Shown here one piece after another: positions 28,101 through 43,100 of a DNA stretch of 64,000 nt; within the stretch, counting starts at the first letter, position 1, and each line of letters begins with the position of its first letter. The notes under the pieces are model-generated. The model saw only the letters and a program-made list of their open reading frames with translations. It made no database searches and was not told the DNA's origin. The DNA is taken from the NCBI GenBank assembly GCA_944474755.1, contig OX104118.1:75037865-75101864 (forward strand). The letters run 5' to 3'. Origin of the DNA: Limnoperna fortunei. Lineage: Eukaryota > Mollusca > Bivalvia > Mytilida > Modiolidae. The position numbers were made by a program, and so were the translations under genes.

Positions 28101-31100
28101 GTAAAATAAGCATTTATTTGACCTTTAGGTCAAAGGTCAAGGTCATTCTGGTACATGACACATTGTCTCATGATGATACATCCTCATGTCAAATATCAAA
28201 GCCCTATGTCAAAGGATAAAAAGGTATGGCCAAGACATGCTTTGCATGTAAAATAAGCATTTATTTGACCTTGAGAACAAAGGTTAAGGTCATTCTGGTA
28301 CAAGACACATCGTCTCATGATGATATATCCTCATGTCAAATATCAAAGGCCTATGTCAAAGGATAAAACAAATATGGTCAAGACATACTTTGCATGTAAA
28401 ATTAGCATTAATTTGACCTTGAGTTAATCAGGTCAAAGGTCAAGGTCATATGAATGTCATTCTGGTATGCGAAACATCGTCTCATGGTGATACATCTACA
28501 TGCTAAATATCAAAGGATAAAAAAGTTATGGCCCGGACACGCTTTGCATGTAAAATTAGCATTAATTTGACCTTGAGGTCAAAGGTCAAGGTCATATGAA
28601 GGTCATTTTGGTACGCGACACATCGTCTCATGGTGATACATTTACATGCCAAATATCAAAGCTGAATATCAAAGGATAAAAAAGTTATGGCCCGGACATG
28701 CTTTGTAGAAGAATAATAAGAATAAGAAGAAGAAGAACTGACACAAAAACAATATGTCTCCCCCTTCTGGGAAGGGGAGACATAATTTCTAGCAGTATTT
28801 GACAAGTATTTAGACTTAAAAATGTTAAATACAGAAGAGATGTATATTCACAAAGTAAAATTTGACTTTTAAATTCTTAAAATACAACTTCAACGCAAAT
28901 GTAAACCTGAGGTAGAACATACGAACAAACAGAATAACTCACAGACAAACAGACAGAAAATGCGGGACATTAAAAAAGCTTCAACTAAAAAGGTAAACCT
29001 GAGGTGGGACGTACAGACAGACAGACGAACAAATGTACAAACAGACTGAAAATCTATGTGCCCCAACTTACACTGGTGGGAAATAATTACAAAATAAATG
29101 AAAAAGTCTGGGTTGAACATTACAGATTCTGCCCAATTTTTGGGAAAAATAAATGAAAAGATAATTATTTTGGATCTCAACAATACTATTTAAAGAACAA
29201 AGAATTTCTCTGGTTATATTTTGACATATATAGGTGGCAAAGTTAAACGAAAGTAGAAAATGTGTGAAATGCTCACTAATTGATACCCCAGCTTCCCAAC
29301 ATTGTACGTAACAAATGTTTCCCATTGCCAAACCCAAATATCATTTCGATCAAAATGCCCCCCACCCCCCCACTTTCCAAAAAAAAACCAAAAAACACAC
29401 AAAAAAGACAAAAACAACTGTATATCCCTACATTTCAAGCAGCAGATATAAATATATACATCAAATATTTTATAAAATATTTATCAAAATGGCAAATGCA
29501 AAATATATCTTTTTATGGTGCCTTATATTTTTTTGACAGTAAAATATAGGACACACAACTGAAAGCTCATTCAATGTTGAACCTAATAAAAATTACCATA
29601 AAAAACTGGAATAACAATACTAATTTCCAACACACAAAATATACTCAAAAACTGGCCACTTTGGCACTTTTTATTGCAAAAGCTATAGAGTTATATAAAA
29701 AATATCAAAATGCATTATTTATTTTGCAAATACATTTATAAATCAACTGAAGTAATCCCCATGACATTTGCTTAAATTTGATTTAAGAATAACTGAAAAG
29801 GATTAAAGATAAATTCTAAGGCATACTACTGAAAGAATATAGTTTTAAAATAATTTAAAACACTGCAATTGTACTCAATCAAAATAAAAGAATAGTGTGT
29901 CCATAGGACACAGACATCTTGAGCAATTTAAACTCGATGAAATTTCATTTAAATCTGTGTTTAGTGTCCACCAACACATTTCTGAATTGATTGGGGTCTT
30001 CCAAGTTATCATGTAGAAACTAATTTCGTATGTATGTACCCACAAGACCACAGCTATATGCTCCCAATGCCTATTTATTTTGTCCAAGGTACAAAATTGG
30101 AAAAATATGAAAATAATTAATCAAAATGTATAGTCTGGAAAGGATGTTGTTATGGACAGACAACTCATTTGAACAAGTTATCCAATAGACAGCTATTTAT
30201 TCCTTTCCAGAATAAATATATATGCAATAGATTTTTTATAAAAAAAATTAGATATACTGGAGAGCTAACCTTATCTGTAAACTTCCGTGGACCACCACCA
30301 TATAAATTGTTCATAGTAATCTCTCTGTGTAGCGCTAGAAGTAACTTGATTATGGTTGGCCAAACAATTCCTGGCTGCTGTAGACAAATAAAAAATTAGA
30401 TGAATACTAATATTTTTGCTGCAAATCTCAACTTAAAATTATAATATTTAAGACTGATGTGCAGTTTGTTAAAGACATATCAGAGGCACTTAAATATATT
30501 GGAAGTCCAAATATTGAAAAAGCTATTCCATTTTTATCTCAAAAAACTGAACCAAATCTGGCTAGGACTTTGGGAATAGAAAAAAAATTTGAGAATTTTA
30601 GGGCAGACTAGGACTATATCAAGAAATGGATCAATAATATTTTTTGTCAATACCAAATTGTGACAACTCAGGTGATATTATTATGCACTAAGAGAAGTAA
30701 AAAGCATACAACAGGTTCTTATTTAATATAAATGTCAAACTCAAGTTCTGTATACTCATTGTTTCTAAAATTAAACAACTGGTAAACCCAAAACAGAAGA
30801 AATCTAACAGCAAATGATGTAAACCCCATTTTACTCATCATTATTTGTCATTATTACATGAACAGAATTTTGCATGTTTTTGATTCGTCTAAAAACAACT
30901 TTCTGGTCACGATAAATCGCAACAGTATGGAATTTTTTGTCTGATGCACTTTAAAACATGTAAGAATAAAATTATTGATTTATTTATACTCTTTTCAATA
31001 TTTGAAATGTGATAAAACATTTATCATCAAATCAATATCAATATACAGTATTAACAATAAATATTATGGGTAACCAGCATACAACAATTACAAAATGTCA

Positions 31101-32241
31101 GTATCCTCTGTTTTTCTGATGAAGAAATACATAATTTTATTCATGTAATAAAACAATTACTGACTTTGATATATGGTCGCTGTAAGATTTTCCGTCCTCA
31201 AAAATGTATATATTAACCTTGCCTAGTGGCTCTGTGAATATTATATGTTATTTCATATCGGCTAAATTATTTTTGTTTCAATTGGATAAAACAAGGTCAG
31301 CTGGTATTAATTAATTTGCAATAATTTAACATGAGGGCATTATCACGCCGTGGTAATGCCCTCTCCAGTAACAAGCAACATAAAACTGTTTTATTTTAAT
31401 TTATAAAAAATATATATGTACATGTACAATCTAAATGAGGAAAAAATGTCCTAAAGTTTAGAAAACTAACTGTGTATTGCCTAAAAATTCCAAACAATGA
31501 TATATCAGACCCACATTCAAATCATAATGCAAGCAGCTGCAAATAAATAAAACAGTCTTATACACATGGTTTCTTAATTCTTCACAAAAATAAATATAAT
31601 AGTTGCTTATATAGCTGGCATTGTCATGATACTTGACAACACTCGGGACATTGGTATTGCCTTTAACATTGATAATGCCCTCGCCTTTGGCTCTGGCATT
31701 ATCAATGTTTCAGGCAACCAGTCTACCTTGTGCAGTCAAGATATCATGACAATGCCCTCTATATAAGCAACTATTGTATAATTATTCAGGATCTTCACAA
31801 GGGATACAGGTTCATATTCCTGTCTGTGTTTTATATTCCCTGAGCCGAAGCCCAAATAACAATGATATTCGGTTGAAGTCTTCTTGTACTAACATGACTA
31901 ATATCCAGCGATATACTAGTATATCATTTATAGATTTGACATTGCTCATGAATGAAGAAAAAACTAGTTTTGACCACCAATATTGAACTGATCATCCAAC
32001 ACATTTAGTTGAGAAATACTCCACCTTACCTGTTTCATGAATGATTTTTGACTGGTCAATACACTTTTACAAATACTTTCATGTGTAATACAATTTGTAA
32101 ATGAAAACAGAAAATGCTGGTGTTGTAGTTTTCATTTCCAACAAAAGTTTTTATGATAAATTTCAGTTTAGAAGTGTGATGCAAATACCTTTGTTGCTTT
32201 AATAGCATAGTATAAATTATCGGTTATCTCCCTTATTAATT

Positions 32242-32281
<40 letters not shown>

Positions 32282-35200
32282 TCTTTATTTAAAGAGGGTA
32301 ACACAGTTAGTTTACAAAACTAATCTTCCCTGAGGCCCTCATTCAAACAACTTATTAAACAAAACAGCATATAAAATGGAATATTACAATGTCTATTCAT
32401 ACTACAGTACCATAGACAATTTGATCATAATAACATATATATTGTACAGAACATTGGTATGGTTTCAGACACTGTCTAGCAATAATCTTATTTGTGTAAA
32501 AAGTTCTTTATTTTTGTTTTAAAAAGGTTGTTGTTTGCTACATTATGCAAGCTCATAGGTAAATCAATCCACAATACTGAACCAGAATATAAAAATGAGT
32601 GTTTGTATAATTCAATATTAGGTTTGGGAACAAATAATTTTTCTATCGCATTATATTAATTTCAAGACAAATCGCACACGGAGATGTTAGATGAATAGAC
32701 ACCATTTTGTAACTGGTTTCAATATGTCCTTTCACAAGGAATACGGTCTGATATCCCTGTCTTGATTAACCAATCATATTTTAGGAATTCACTGGATACA
32801 TTACTTCAACAGAATATTATATTTTTTCTGGCTGATAAATCCTGAGAGCAACCTATATCAAAGTCATTAATTGTATAATATTTCATTTGTAATAAATACC
32901 TGTAACATCTGTTCCAGAGTTTGGCTATTTTCGTTCAGAACAGTGGTAACTATGGTTTCCCGTAACTGTTTATAGTCATCACCAGTCACTATATACCTGT
33001 CATGACATTCTTTGATCTGTAAAATAACAATGTTAGCTATAAGGAGGAATGTAAAAAAACGTATTAGGTCAATAAAATTGCTTTGATCATTTTCATAATA
33101 CAAATTTAGTTAGCACTTTCTACTAACATAACTTTGACATATTTCATTTACATTTGTTAAGCCTTAGATTTATACATCATTGAAAAAGAGCAATAATTAT
33201 TAGTTATTTCTTCAATCTTATTGAAATTCAGTCTTTCACTTGCTACAAAAGTGCAAATGCAAATAAAACTGAAAAAATAATGTACGTTTGTTTTGTAATT
33301 TGGTTTGACTTTTAGAATCTACAGTTTATAGTTTGCAGGTCAAAATGCTTGATATTTTTTATTAGCATAACTTTGAGGTGGCTGCACTGATATTATTTGA
33401 TGACACCAATTAAATGGCTTTTTCTCATAAATTAACCATTTTGGTAAATAATACATTATGGTGTGTACCTAAACTTAGAAAAGTTGTGACAACTAAAGTT
33501 TTAATCATCTGCATGCTCCATGACATAACATAAATATTTATTAAATATTATTTAATTTATTGTACACACCCTGACTTGTTTTCATGTACATTCCTATATA
33601 TATAAACCAGGAATATTCCATGGACCGTGCAGATGATTAAAACTTTAGTTGTCATAACTTTTCCAGGTTATATACTTGTATAATACATAGGACATAAATG
33701 GTAGGATTAATTTTTACATTTTTACCATTACCAGACAGTTTACCAGTCGAGCAGACATTACTTGTATATCACGTAATTAGCTACGTATTGAAATTTCACA
33801 GGTAAGTTTAAATCAGTTAGACATGGTCATTTGAGTAAAGCACACATCTGCCGAGTAGCAGTTGGGTATCATAATTGTCAGTTCAGGACATGGACATCCA
33901 AGACTAGCATTTGTGTGTTACTGAGTTGGAATAGCAGTTGGGTATTGTAAGTGTTGGTACAGGACATGGACACCCAAGGCTAGCATTTGTGTGTTACTGA
34001 GTTGGAATAGCAGTTGGGTATTGTAAGTGTTGGTACAGGACATGGACACCCAAGGCTAGCATTTGTGTGTTACTGAGTTGGAATAGCAGTTGGGTATTGT
34101 AAGTGTTGGTAGAGGACATGGACACCCAAGGCTAGCATTTGTGTGTTACTGAGTTGGAATAGCAGTTGGGTATTGTAAGTGTTGGTACAGGACATGGACA
34201 CCCAAGACTAGCATTTGTGTGTTACTGAGTTGGAATAGCAGTTGGGTATTGTAAGTGTTGGTACAGGACATGGACATCCAAGGCTAGCATTTGTGTGTTA
34301 CTGAGTTGGAATAGCAGTTGGGTATTGTAAGTGTTGGTACAGGACATGGACATCCAAGGCTAGCATTTGTGTGTTACTGAGTTGGAATAGCAGTTGGGTA
34401 TTGTTAGTGTTGGTACAGGACATGGACATCCAAGGCTAGCATTTGTGTGTTGCTGAGTTGGAATAGCAGTTGGGTATTGTTAGTGTTGGTACAGGACATG
34501 GACATCCAAGGCTAGCATTTGTGTGTTACTGAGTTGGAATAGCAGTTGGGTATTGTTAGTGTTGGTACAGGACATGGACATCCAAGGCTAGCATTTGTGT
34601 GTTGCTGAGTTGGAATAGCAGTTGGGTATTGTTAGTGTTGGTACAGGACATGGACATCCAAGGCTAGCATTTGTGTGTTACTGAGTTGGAATAGCAGTTG
34701 GGTATTGTAAGTGTTGGTACAGGACATGGACATCCAAGGCTAGCATTTGTGTGTTACTGAGTTGGAATAGCAGTTGGGTATTGTAAGTGTTGGTACAGGA
34801 CATGGACATCCAAGGCTAGCATTTGTGTGTTACTGAGTTGGAATAGCAGTTGGGTATTGTAAGTGTTGGTACAGGATATGGACATCCAAGGCTAGCATTT
34901 GTGTGTTACTGAGTTGGAATAGCAGTTGGGTATTGTAAGTGTTGGTACAGGACATGGACATCCAAGGCTAGCATTTGTGTGTTACTGAGTTGGAATAGCA
35001 GTTGGGTATTGTAAGTGTTGGTACAGGACATGGACACCCAAGACTAGCATTTGTGTGTTACTGAGTTGGAATAGCAGTTGGGTATTGTAAGTGTTGGTAC
35101 AGGACATGGACATCCAAGGCTAGCATTTGTGTGTTACTGAGTTGGAATAGCAGTTGGGTATTGTAAGTGTTGGTACAGGACATGGACACCCAAGGCTAGC

Positions 35201-37087
35201 ATTTGTGTGTTACTGAGTTGGAATAGCAGTTGGGTATTGTAAGTGTTGGTACAGGACATGGACATCCAAGGCTAGCATTTGTGTGTTACTGAGTTGGAAT
35301 AGCAGTTGGGTATTGTAAGTGTTGGTACAGGACATGGACATCCAAGACTAGCATTTGTGTGTTACTGAGTTGGAATAGCAGTTGGGTATTGTAAGTGTTG
35401 GTACAGGACATGGACACACAAGGCTAGCATTTGTGTGTTGCTGAGTTGGAATAGCAGTTGGGTATTGTAAGTGTTGGTACAGGACATGGACACCCAAGGC
35501 TAGCATTTGTGTGTTACTGAGTTGGAATAGCAGTTGGGTATTGTAAGTGTTGGTACAGGACATGGACACACAAGGCTAGCATTTGTGTGTTGCTGAGTTG
35601 GAATAGCAGTTGGGTATTGTAAGTGTTGGTACAGGACATGGACATCCATGACTAGCATTTGTGTGTTACTGAGTTGGAATAGCAGTTGGGTATTGTAAGT
35701 GTTGGTACAGGACATGGACATCCAAGACTAGCATTTGTGTGTTACTGAGTTGGAATAGCAGTTGGGTATTGTAAGGGTTGGTACAGGACATGGACACCCA
35801 AGGCTAGCATTTGTGTGTTACTGAGTTGGAATAGCAGTTGGGTATTGTAAGTGTTGGTACAGGACATGGACATCCAAGGCTAGCATTTGTGTGTTACTGA
35901 GTTGGAATAGCAGTTGGGTATTGTAAGTGTTGGTACAGGACATGGACACCCAAGGCTAGCATTTGTGTGTTACTGAGTTGGAATAGCAGTATGGTATTGT
36001 AAGTGTTGGTACAGGACATGGACATCCAAGACTAGCATTTGTGTGTTACTGAGTTGGAATAGCAGTTGGGTATTGTAAGTGTTGGTACAGGACATGGACA
36101 TCCAAGGCTAGCATTTGTGTGTTACTGAGTTGGAATAGCAGTTGGGTATTTTAAGTGTTGGTACAGGACATGGACATCCAAGACTAGCATTTGTGTGTTG
36201 CTGAGTTGGAATAGCAGTTGGGTATTGTAAGTGTTGGTACAGGACATGGATACCTTAGGCTAGTGTTAATCACACTCAGTTAAGTCATTTCTATTTTAAG
36301 GTTAATTACGGTCGAGATTATATTTTGGCTCGCGGTCTAGAATGGCCTGAGAATTACCATATTATGCATAAAGTATAGAAATGTAAGTAATTTCTAGCTT
36401 AAATGTTTATTTTGTATGGGTTTTTAGACCTGGTTTTGGTGTGCTTGTAGCAAGTAGTAATAAGGCGTAGTATTGATGAAAATGGAAACATCCTTATGGT
36501 TTCAATGATATTGATATAACAACGCCCTAAATTATCGGTGGTAGTATGTTCAACAATTGGAATTAGTTTATTTGGAAATTTCTGTCACTGTATTTTTAAA
36601 GTTAAAAGTCCACGAAAAATATGTGTAGTTAAACAAATCCGTGCAGAAGGTGTGTAGTTAATCCATTATGGTTCACTTAACACAACAGTGAAGTTATAAT
36701 TATCTGGTGTTCTCATCATCAATTTAGAAATTGCAACCTGTATAGAATTAATCCGTTGTCTGTTATATAAATACATTTAAATTCCAAAGGGATTAATTTA
36801 ATGTTCACCGCAATGTTACAGTACCAAAGATGTCAAGGATAACTGGGAGACATGTTGCGAAGTCGGTGTGTGAAGGCTGAATTTGTGTTTGTTTGTAAGA
36901 GTACATTATATTTAGTATTCAGTCTTCTGGATATGTATTTATTCATGTCATTTTTCATTTATTGTGTATTGTCTGTATTTTGTTTTGTTTATTAATTTTA
37001 TTTCGACAATCCAAAGAACTTACTTCTTTACACCTTGTTATTTCAGTGAAATAATGAGTCAAGACATAAAATGAAGGAAAGATTTAC

Positions 37088-37133
<46 letters not shown>

Positions 37134-40100
37134 TATTTTATGAGGGTAAACTCAGTTAGCTACACTAATCTTCCCTGAGGCCCTCAGATTAAACCAAAGA
37201 AAATAATGTAATACAGCATAAATTGATCAAATTGTGAGACAATTATAAACATTGCATATATAGAAAATATACAAGTATACAGAAAGTAACATACAAATTG
37301 GTGAAAAGTTATATATTGTCCTGATGGTCTGAAGAATATAATAAGTAGTTTTTAATATTTGTCTTGAATACATTGGTGCTAATAGATTCACGCACTGAAG
37401 GTGGTAAGTTATTCCATAGCAAAGGGGCTGAATATACAAAAGATTTTTTGAATTGTTCAGTTTTTGGTTTAGGGACATTACATATTTGTAATCAACCACT
37501 TGCCACATAAAAAAAACAAATTTAAGTCATGAATTGCTTCCAAGTACTACTGTAATGCACTGTATTACTCCCAGTGGAAAAAGAATCAAATCTTCAGATT
37601 TGCATTGGAAACCTCATATGTCTATTGCACATTATTCAAAAGATATAAAGGATCTTAACACCGGTGGGAGGCAAGACAGGAAAATCTCAGACACCCAAAT
37701 GAAAAGATTTCTGGAGACCAAAAGAAATCTTTTACGCGGGTGTATGATATTTTCCCATTTTGCCTCCCACTGTTGTTTGATTCTATTTCTCACTAATTCG
37801 TTCGCTACCCTGAACGTAATCTCCAGTGTACATTTGTTGCATTAGCGTGTTTGTTTTGATGTGCACCGCTATCATATTGTGGCAAAAAAAGGGTCATGGA
37901 AGCTCGGATACCGGTATGTTGTTTTCAAGTTAATATTTTAAGAGGCCTAGTAAACCAACGCCACTAAAGCAAATATTTTATGATTTTTATTGCTGAACCG
38001 ACAGTTGATGTCACAATATATTTTTATGGGAAAAGCAGCTTGAAATTCTTATCTTGCCCACGGGTTGAGATAAGGATATCTCAACCGGCTAAAAATAGGT
38101 ACCACGCTGTCTCATTAGTGAGAAACTTTAAAGCTTACCAAGGTAGACTAAATGATAAACTGAACACAGACAGTTTGCCTGTTACCATGTTATAGAGACT
38201 AATAGGTTCTTTCATACGTTTTTGGGAAAGACCGGTTGATCTTTCACGAGTGATAGAAATTTTATGTCTTTTCGGAACGAGCCAAAAGACATAAAAATTT
38301 CTATCACGAGTGAAAGTTCACACGGGCTTTCCCAAAAACGCATGAAAGTACCTATTTCTTCCGTAAACCAACAACTTTCACATTGCTATATCCTATAGAC
38401 TCCCCATTGTTTTATACTCCATTGTCTCTGACATCCAATCAGAATGCCGGAAACAAGAACGTCATAGAAGAACGTTGTTATGCTTCCATAACAACGTTCT
38501 TGTTTCTGGCGTTTTGATTGGATGACGCAGCAAGTACAGATGTGTGCGCATGAGCTCATCTGTACTGGGTCATCTGTACCAGAAATCAGCGATTTACGGA
38601 AGAAAATGTAATCACTATTTTGTCATGTGACATCGCTATTTCATCGGTAAAGGGTCCATCGTAGAGTAGAGAATAATGAAAAACAAAAATTTGAGAATTG
38701 AAATTCTTTCTTAATATAGATAAAACAATGTATTAAGAGCTGGTACAATTATGTGAAATTTTTTTTTATATATACCAACATAAAAAGCAATGTTACCAGC
38801 GACATTTTACAATGTCACTTGACGTTTGAAAATTTCGTGGTTTACAGCTTTTTATTGCTGTGCACCACAAAATAATTTTAAAGAAGTCTCATCACAAAAT
38901 TCAAAATGGAGGCAATTTTTACATTTCAAACTACCAAATAACCAACCTGTCTCATTTGACAAAATATTTATATATTGTTCATATTAGTAACATTCAAAGG
39001 AAAAACAACAATTTACAAAAAACACAGATTTCAGTAAAAAATAAATAATTTAGCATCCAGGCAAGGGGACAGAGAGCCTTGACCGGGTTGCATGAAGTGC
39101 AAACCAGAATTATAGTATGGTGAAGGGGAAATAGGGTATCTATTTTTTGTAATCAACTCCTCCTACAGTTTTCAACTCGAATCTCTGAAACTTCACAGAA
39201 AGATTGCACATATATTGAAGTTGTGTATCTGCTATTATGAAAGTGTTCCAGCATTTTTTTCCTAATTTACCAGATTTGGGAACTTAGTCATTTTTCAGAA
39301 CATTTGCAGAAGACGGTACCTATTTTTTGCAATCAACTCATCCTACATTTTTGACACAAACCCAAAACCTTTTTCTAACAAATTGTAAAGCATTCCCTAT
39401 TTATTAAGGCACTTGCTGCACAACCCGGCCATATAAGACTTTTGTGATTTTTTTAAAACTGAACTGTATTTTATAATTGTATTTTGCGTAAATGCAGTTT
39501 GCATTACGGTTTTTGTGAGAAGGTGTCCCCATTTCTAGACACTATTGGCAGATGTTAAAACAAACTTGCCATTCATAAATTGGGGGCTTTTCCTATGGGG
39601 TTGTTAACAAAAATGAATTACAAAATGTTTCAAAATCTGTAGAAATATTTATCTAAACTTGACCTTATGTAAGGAGACTACATACATATATGGGTAGGAA
39701 ATTTTAATGGCTTATATTGACCTGCTTATACTTAAGAGGAAATGACGGGGTTAAATAGTTTTTAAAGTTGAAAAATTTTTAAATATTATAATGTGTCAAT
39801 TTGTGTATTTTGTTTAGTTTTATCTATTTATTTTGATAATGTATATATGATATTTTTAGTATCAAATATTGCTTTGTGGCAAATGTGTGTCTTTTGTATT
39901 TCTTTTGTTATTGAGCACTGTAAAAGTGAAAAATTTCACTGGGTAATATTATCGTGTATTGGTGTCAAACATTTCTTGTAGGAGTGATATTAAACACTTT
40001 ACTCACAATCTTTTAAAAATAAATTATTCTCAAGAGTGATTTTAAATATCTTTTATTTCTTTTAATATCTTGGCATTGGAAAGTTTACATTACTGCAAAT

Positions 40101-43100
40101 GTGTCAGGGAAATGTTCCCCGACAAAAGTAATGCCACCTATACATGCAAGTATAATAATGGCTAGATATGTTCGAATTCATTTAAACATATTTTATTCCG
40201 AAAAATTATTGGACTTGTGACAGGCGCTGGTAAAAAAAACATTTTGGTTCTTCCCTGCTTTTACCTAAAAAAAGTAGTACATGGACTTAGAAATGTTAAA
40301 CTAGATTAACATCAGAAACCAGAGGCTCTTAAGAGCCTGTATCGCTCACCTGATTTTATAGGCAAGGAAGATGGCATTTCCCTGATGTTAAAGTAAGTCC
40401 TGTAATTTTCAATAAACTTTAAATAGGACCATCCAAACAATATTACTAGAAAGCTTTGTTTCATTGGTTAACCAGTTGTATAGAGAAGATTTTTTTTATT
40501 TGCCCATAGGGTCCTCTGTTAAACTAAGTCCTGCGGCGGAGGTGGCCATTTTGAATTTCCAATTGCCATAAAAAACATAAACTTTATAAAGGACCATCCA
40601 AACAATATTGCTAGTAAGTTTTTGTTTCCATTGATTAACCGGTTTCAGAGAAGAAGCCTTTAAAAACTTTTTCCCATAGGGTCGTATGTTAAACTAAGTC
40701 CTGCGGTAGGGGCCATTTTGAATTTCCAATTGCCATAAAAAACATAAACTTTATAGAGGACCATCCAAACAATATTGCTAGTAAGTTTTTGTTTCGATTG
40801 ATTAACCGGTTTCAGAGAAGAAGCCTTTAAAAACTTTTTCCCATAGGGTCCTATGTTAAACTAAGTCCTGCGGTAGCGGCCATTTTGAATTACCAATTGC
40901 CATAAAAAACATAAACTTTATAGAGGACCATCCAAACAATATTGCTAGTAAGTTTTGTTTTGATTGGTTAAACGGTTTCAGAGAAGAAGCCCTTTTAAAC
41001 TTTTTTCTCATAGGGTTGAATGTTAAACCAAGTCCTGCGGTGGCGGCCATTTTGAATTTCCGATTGGGATAAAAAACATTAACTTTATAGAGGACCATCC
41101 AAACAATATTGCTAGTAAGTTTTGTTTCCATTGGTTGGCCGGTTTCAGAAAAGAAGCCTTTCAAACTTTTTCCCATAGGGTCCTATGTTAAATTAAGTCC
41201 TGCGGTGGCAGCCATTTTGAATTTCCAATTGCCATAAAAAACACAAACTTTATAGAGGACCATCCAAACAATATTGCTAGTAAGTTTTTGTTTCCATTGA
41301 TTAACCGGTTTCAGAGAAGAAGCCTTTTAAAACTTTTTCCCATAGGGTTCTATGTTAAACTAAGTCCTGCGGTGGCGGCCATTTTGAATTTCCAATTCCC
41401 ATCTAAAACACAAACTTTATAGAGGACCATCCAAACAATATTGCTAGTAAGTTTTGTTTTGATTGGTTAAACGGTTTCAGAGAAGAAGCCCTTTTTAACT
41501 TTTTTCCCATAGGGTCCTATGTTAAACTAAGTCTTGAGGTGGCGGCCATATTGGTTTCAATTGGCCAAGTGGTTTCAGAGAAGAAGATTAAAATGTAAAA
41601 AGTTTACAGACGCCGACGACGACGACGACGACGACGACGACGCCGACGACGACGACGACGCCGACGGACGCAAAGTGATAACAATAGCTCACATGACCCT
41701 TTGGGTCAGGTGAGCTAAAAAAGGCTATTGAGTATAAATGGTTTTTTTATAAATTACAGGAATATTTATTCTTTGAAATAAATAATTCACACAAATTTTT
41801 ACTGAACACGTTTCCAGCCATTGCAATAGTTCCTATTGATGCAATCACTGCAATAACATGATGTATTTCTAATGAAAAGTGAAGTGGAATGCAGATGTTT
41901 ACTTTGTAAAATAAATATATATATATATTAGTGTTTGTTTCCATTGTTTTCATTCTTTATAACTAATTAAATTGTTAATTAGGTTATTATGTTTTTATTT
42001 GTAGTTTTAAGATTCCTCCTATACTAAATTTTGACAAATTGATAAAACAAAAAAATATTTTGTTTGTTTTTTTCTATTTTTTGGTACAGATGTTATGTTT
42101 TAATGCACATCTCCATGTATTAAAAACAATGTTATGTGACAATCTGGTTGTTTAATGATGTTTTATAAATCAAAACTGGCTAAAGTTAACATAATCTTCT
42201 CACATTTCGGGGTTACTGCTGTTGGTGAATATCATTTGTTATATTTTTTCCGTCCTTATAATACCATCTTTAGTCAGAAAATTTTGTAAAACTAACAGCA
42301 ATATAATAAAATAAAAAATCGATCAAAGACAGAAATGGCCGGATTTCGTTAAACAGGAAGTAGGTGAGCGACAGACCTGAAATCGAATCCCACGTTATGG
42401 GAGGCCATCTGATGCGACATAGGCATACCAAATTTCAAGAGAATGTGATTAGTAGTTGCTGAGAAAACTGTTACGAAAATTTTTTCCCCGCCCACCCGCC
42501 GCCCACCAGACATTCACCATACTATAACCCGGATTTTCACTCTGTAAAATCCAGCAAAAATGCTGAAAACCTCCAGAAAATTGATATTATGGCTCTCCGT
42601 ATATTTGATTTTTAAAGCACGAACCTGATAGAAACACACAGTAGTAGACACTGATGTAAACAATAATAAATGAAACAATATGATTATTACATGTATAGAA
42701 ATTAGAATCATTGGAAAGAAATAAAAATATAAAAACACAACCGAAACTAATGGTAAACTGATGATTTTATTACAATCTTTTATATTTCATGCCTCAGGGT
42801 TTTTATAGTGTGTATTGGGGTTGTTCTTAAAGTAATCATTTTACAATATAATGGATCGGGATCTTTTTAACCGTTATTCAAGTCTAATCATGATAAAAAA
42901 TATTTAGGGCTAATGGCTAATACTGGACTCTTGAATCGTTGAGCGACTGCAAAATAGAAAGTTTTATTTTTTTGTTGTTTGGAGGGTGTGTGTGTGTGTG
43001 TTTTCCCATCTATTAAATTGTTGCTACCACATTTAAAATTACTCTAGCTTAATGCAATTTTCATGCTATGTCCATGACTGCAATGCCTATATATATATAT

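Noticed and set aside
35348..35721. Minus-strand open frames with a cysteine-rich repeated peptide
   Set aside because: They lie wholly within the 76-bp minisatellite; the repeat length is not a multiple of three, so the peptide cycles through all frames. No start context or splice sites.
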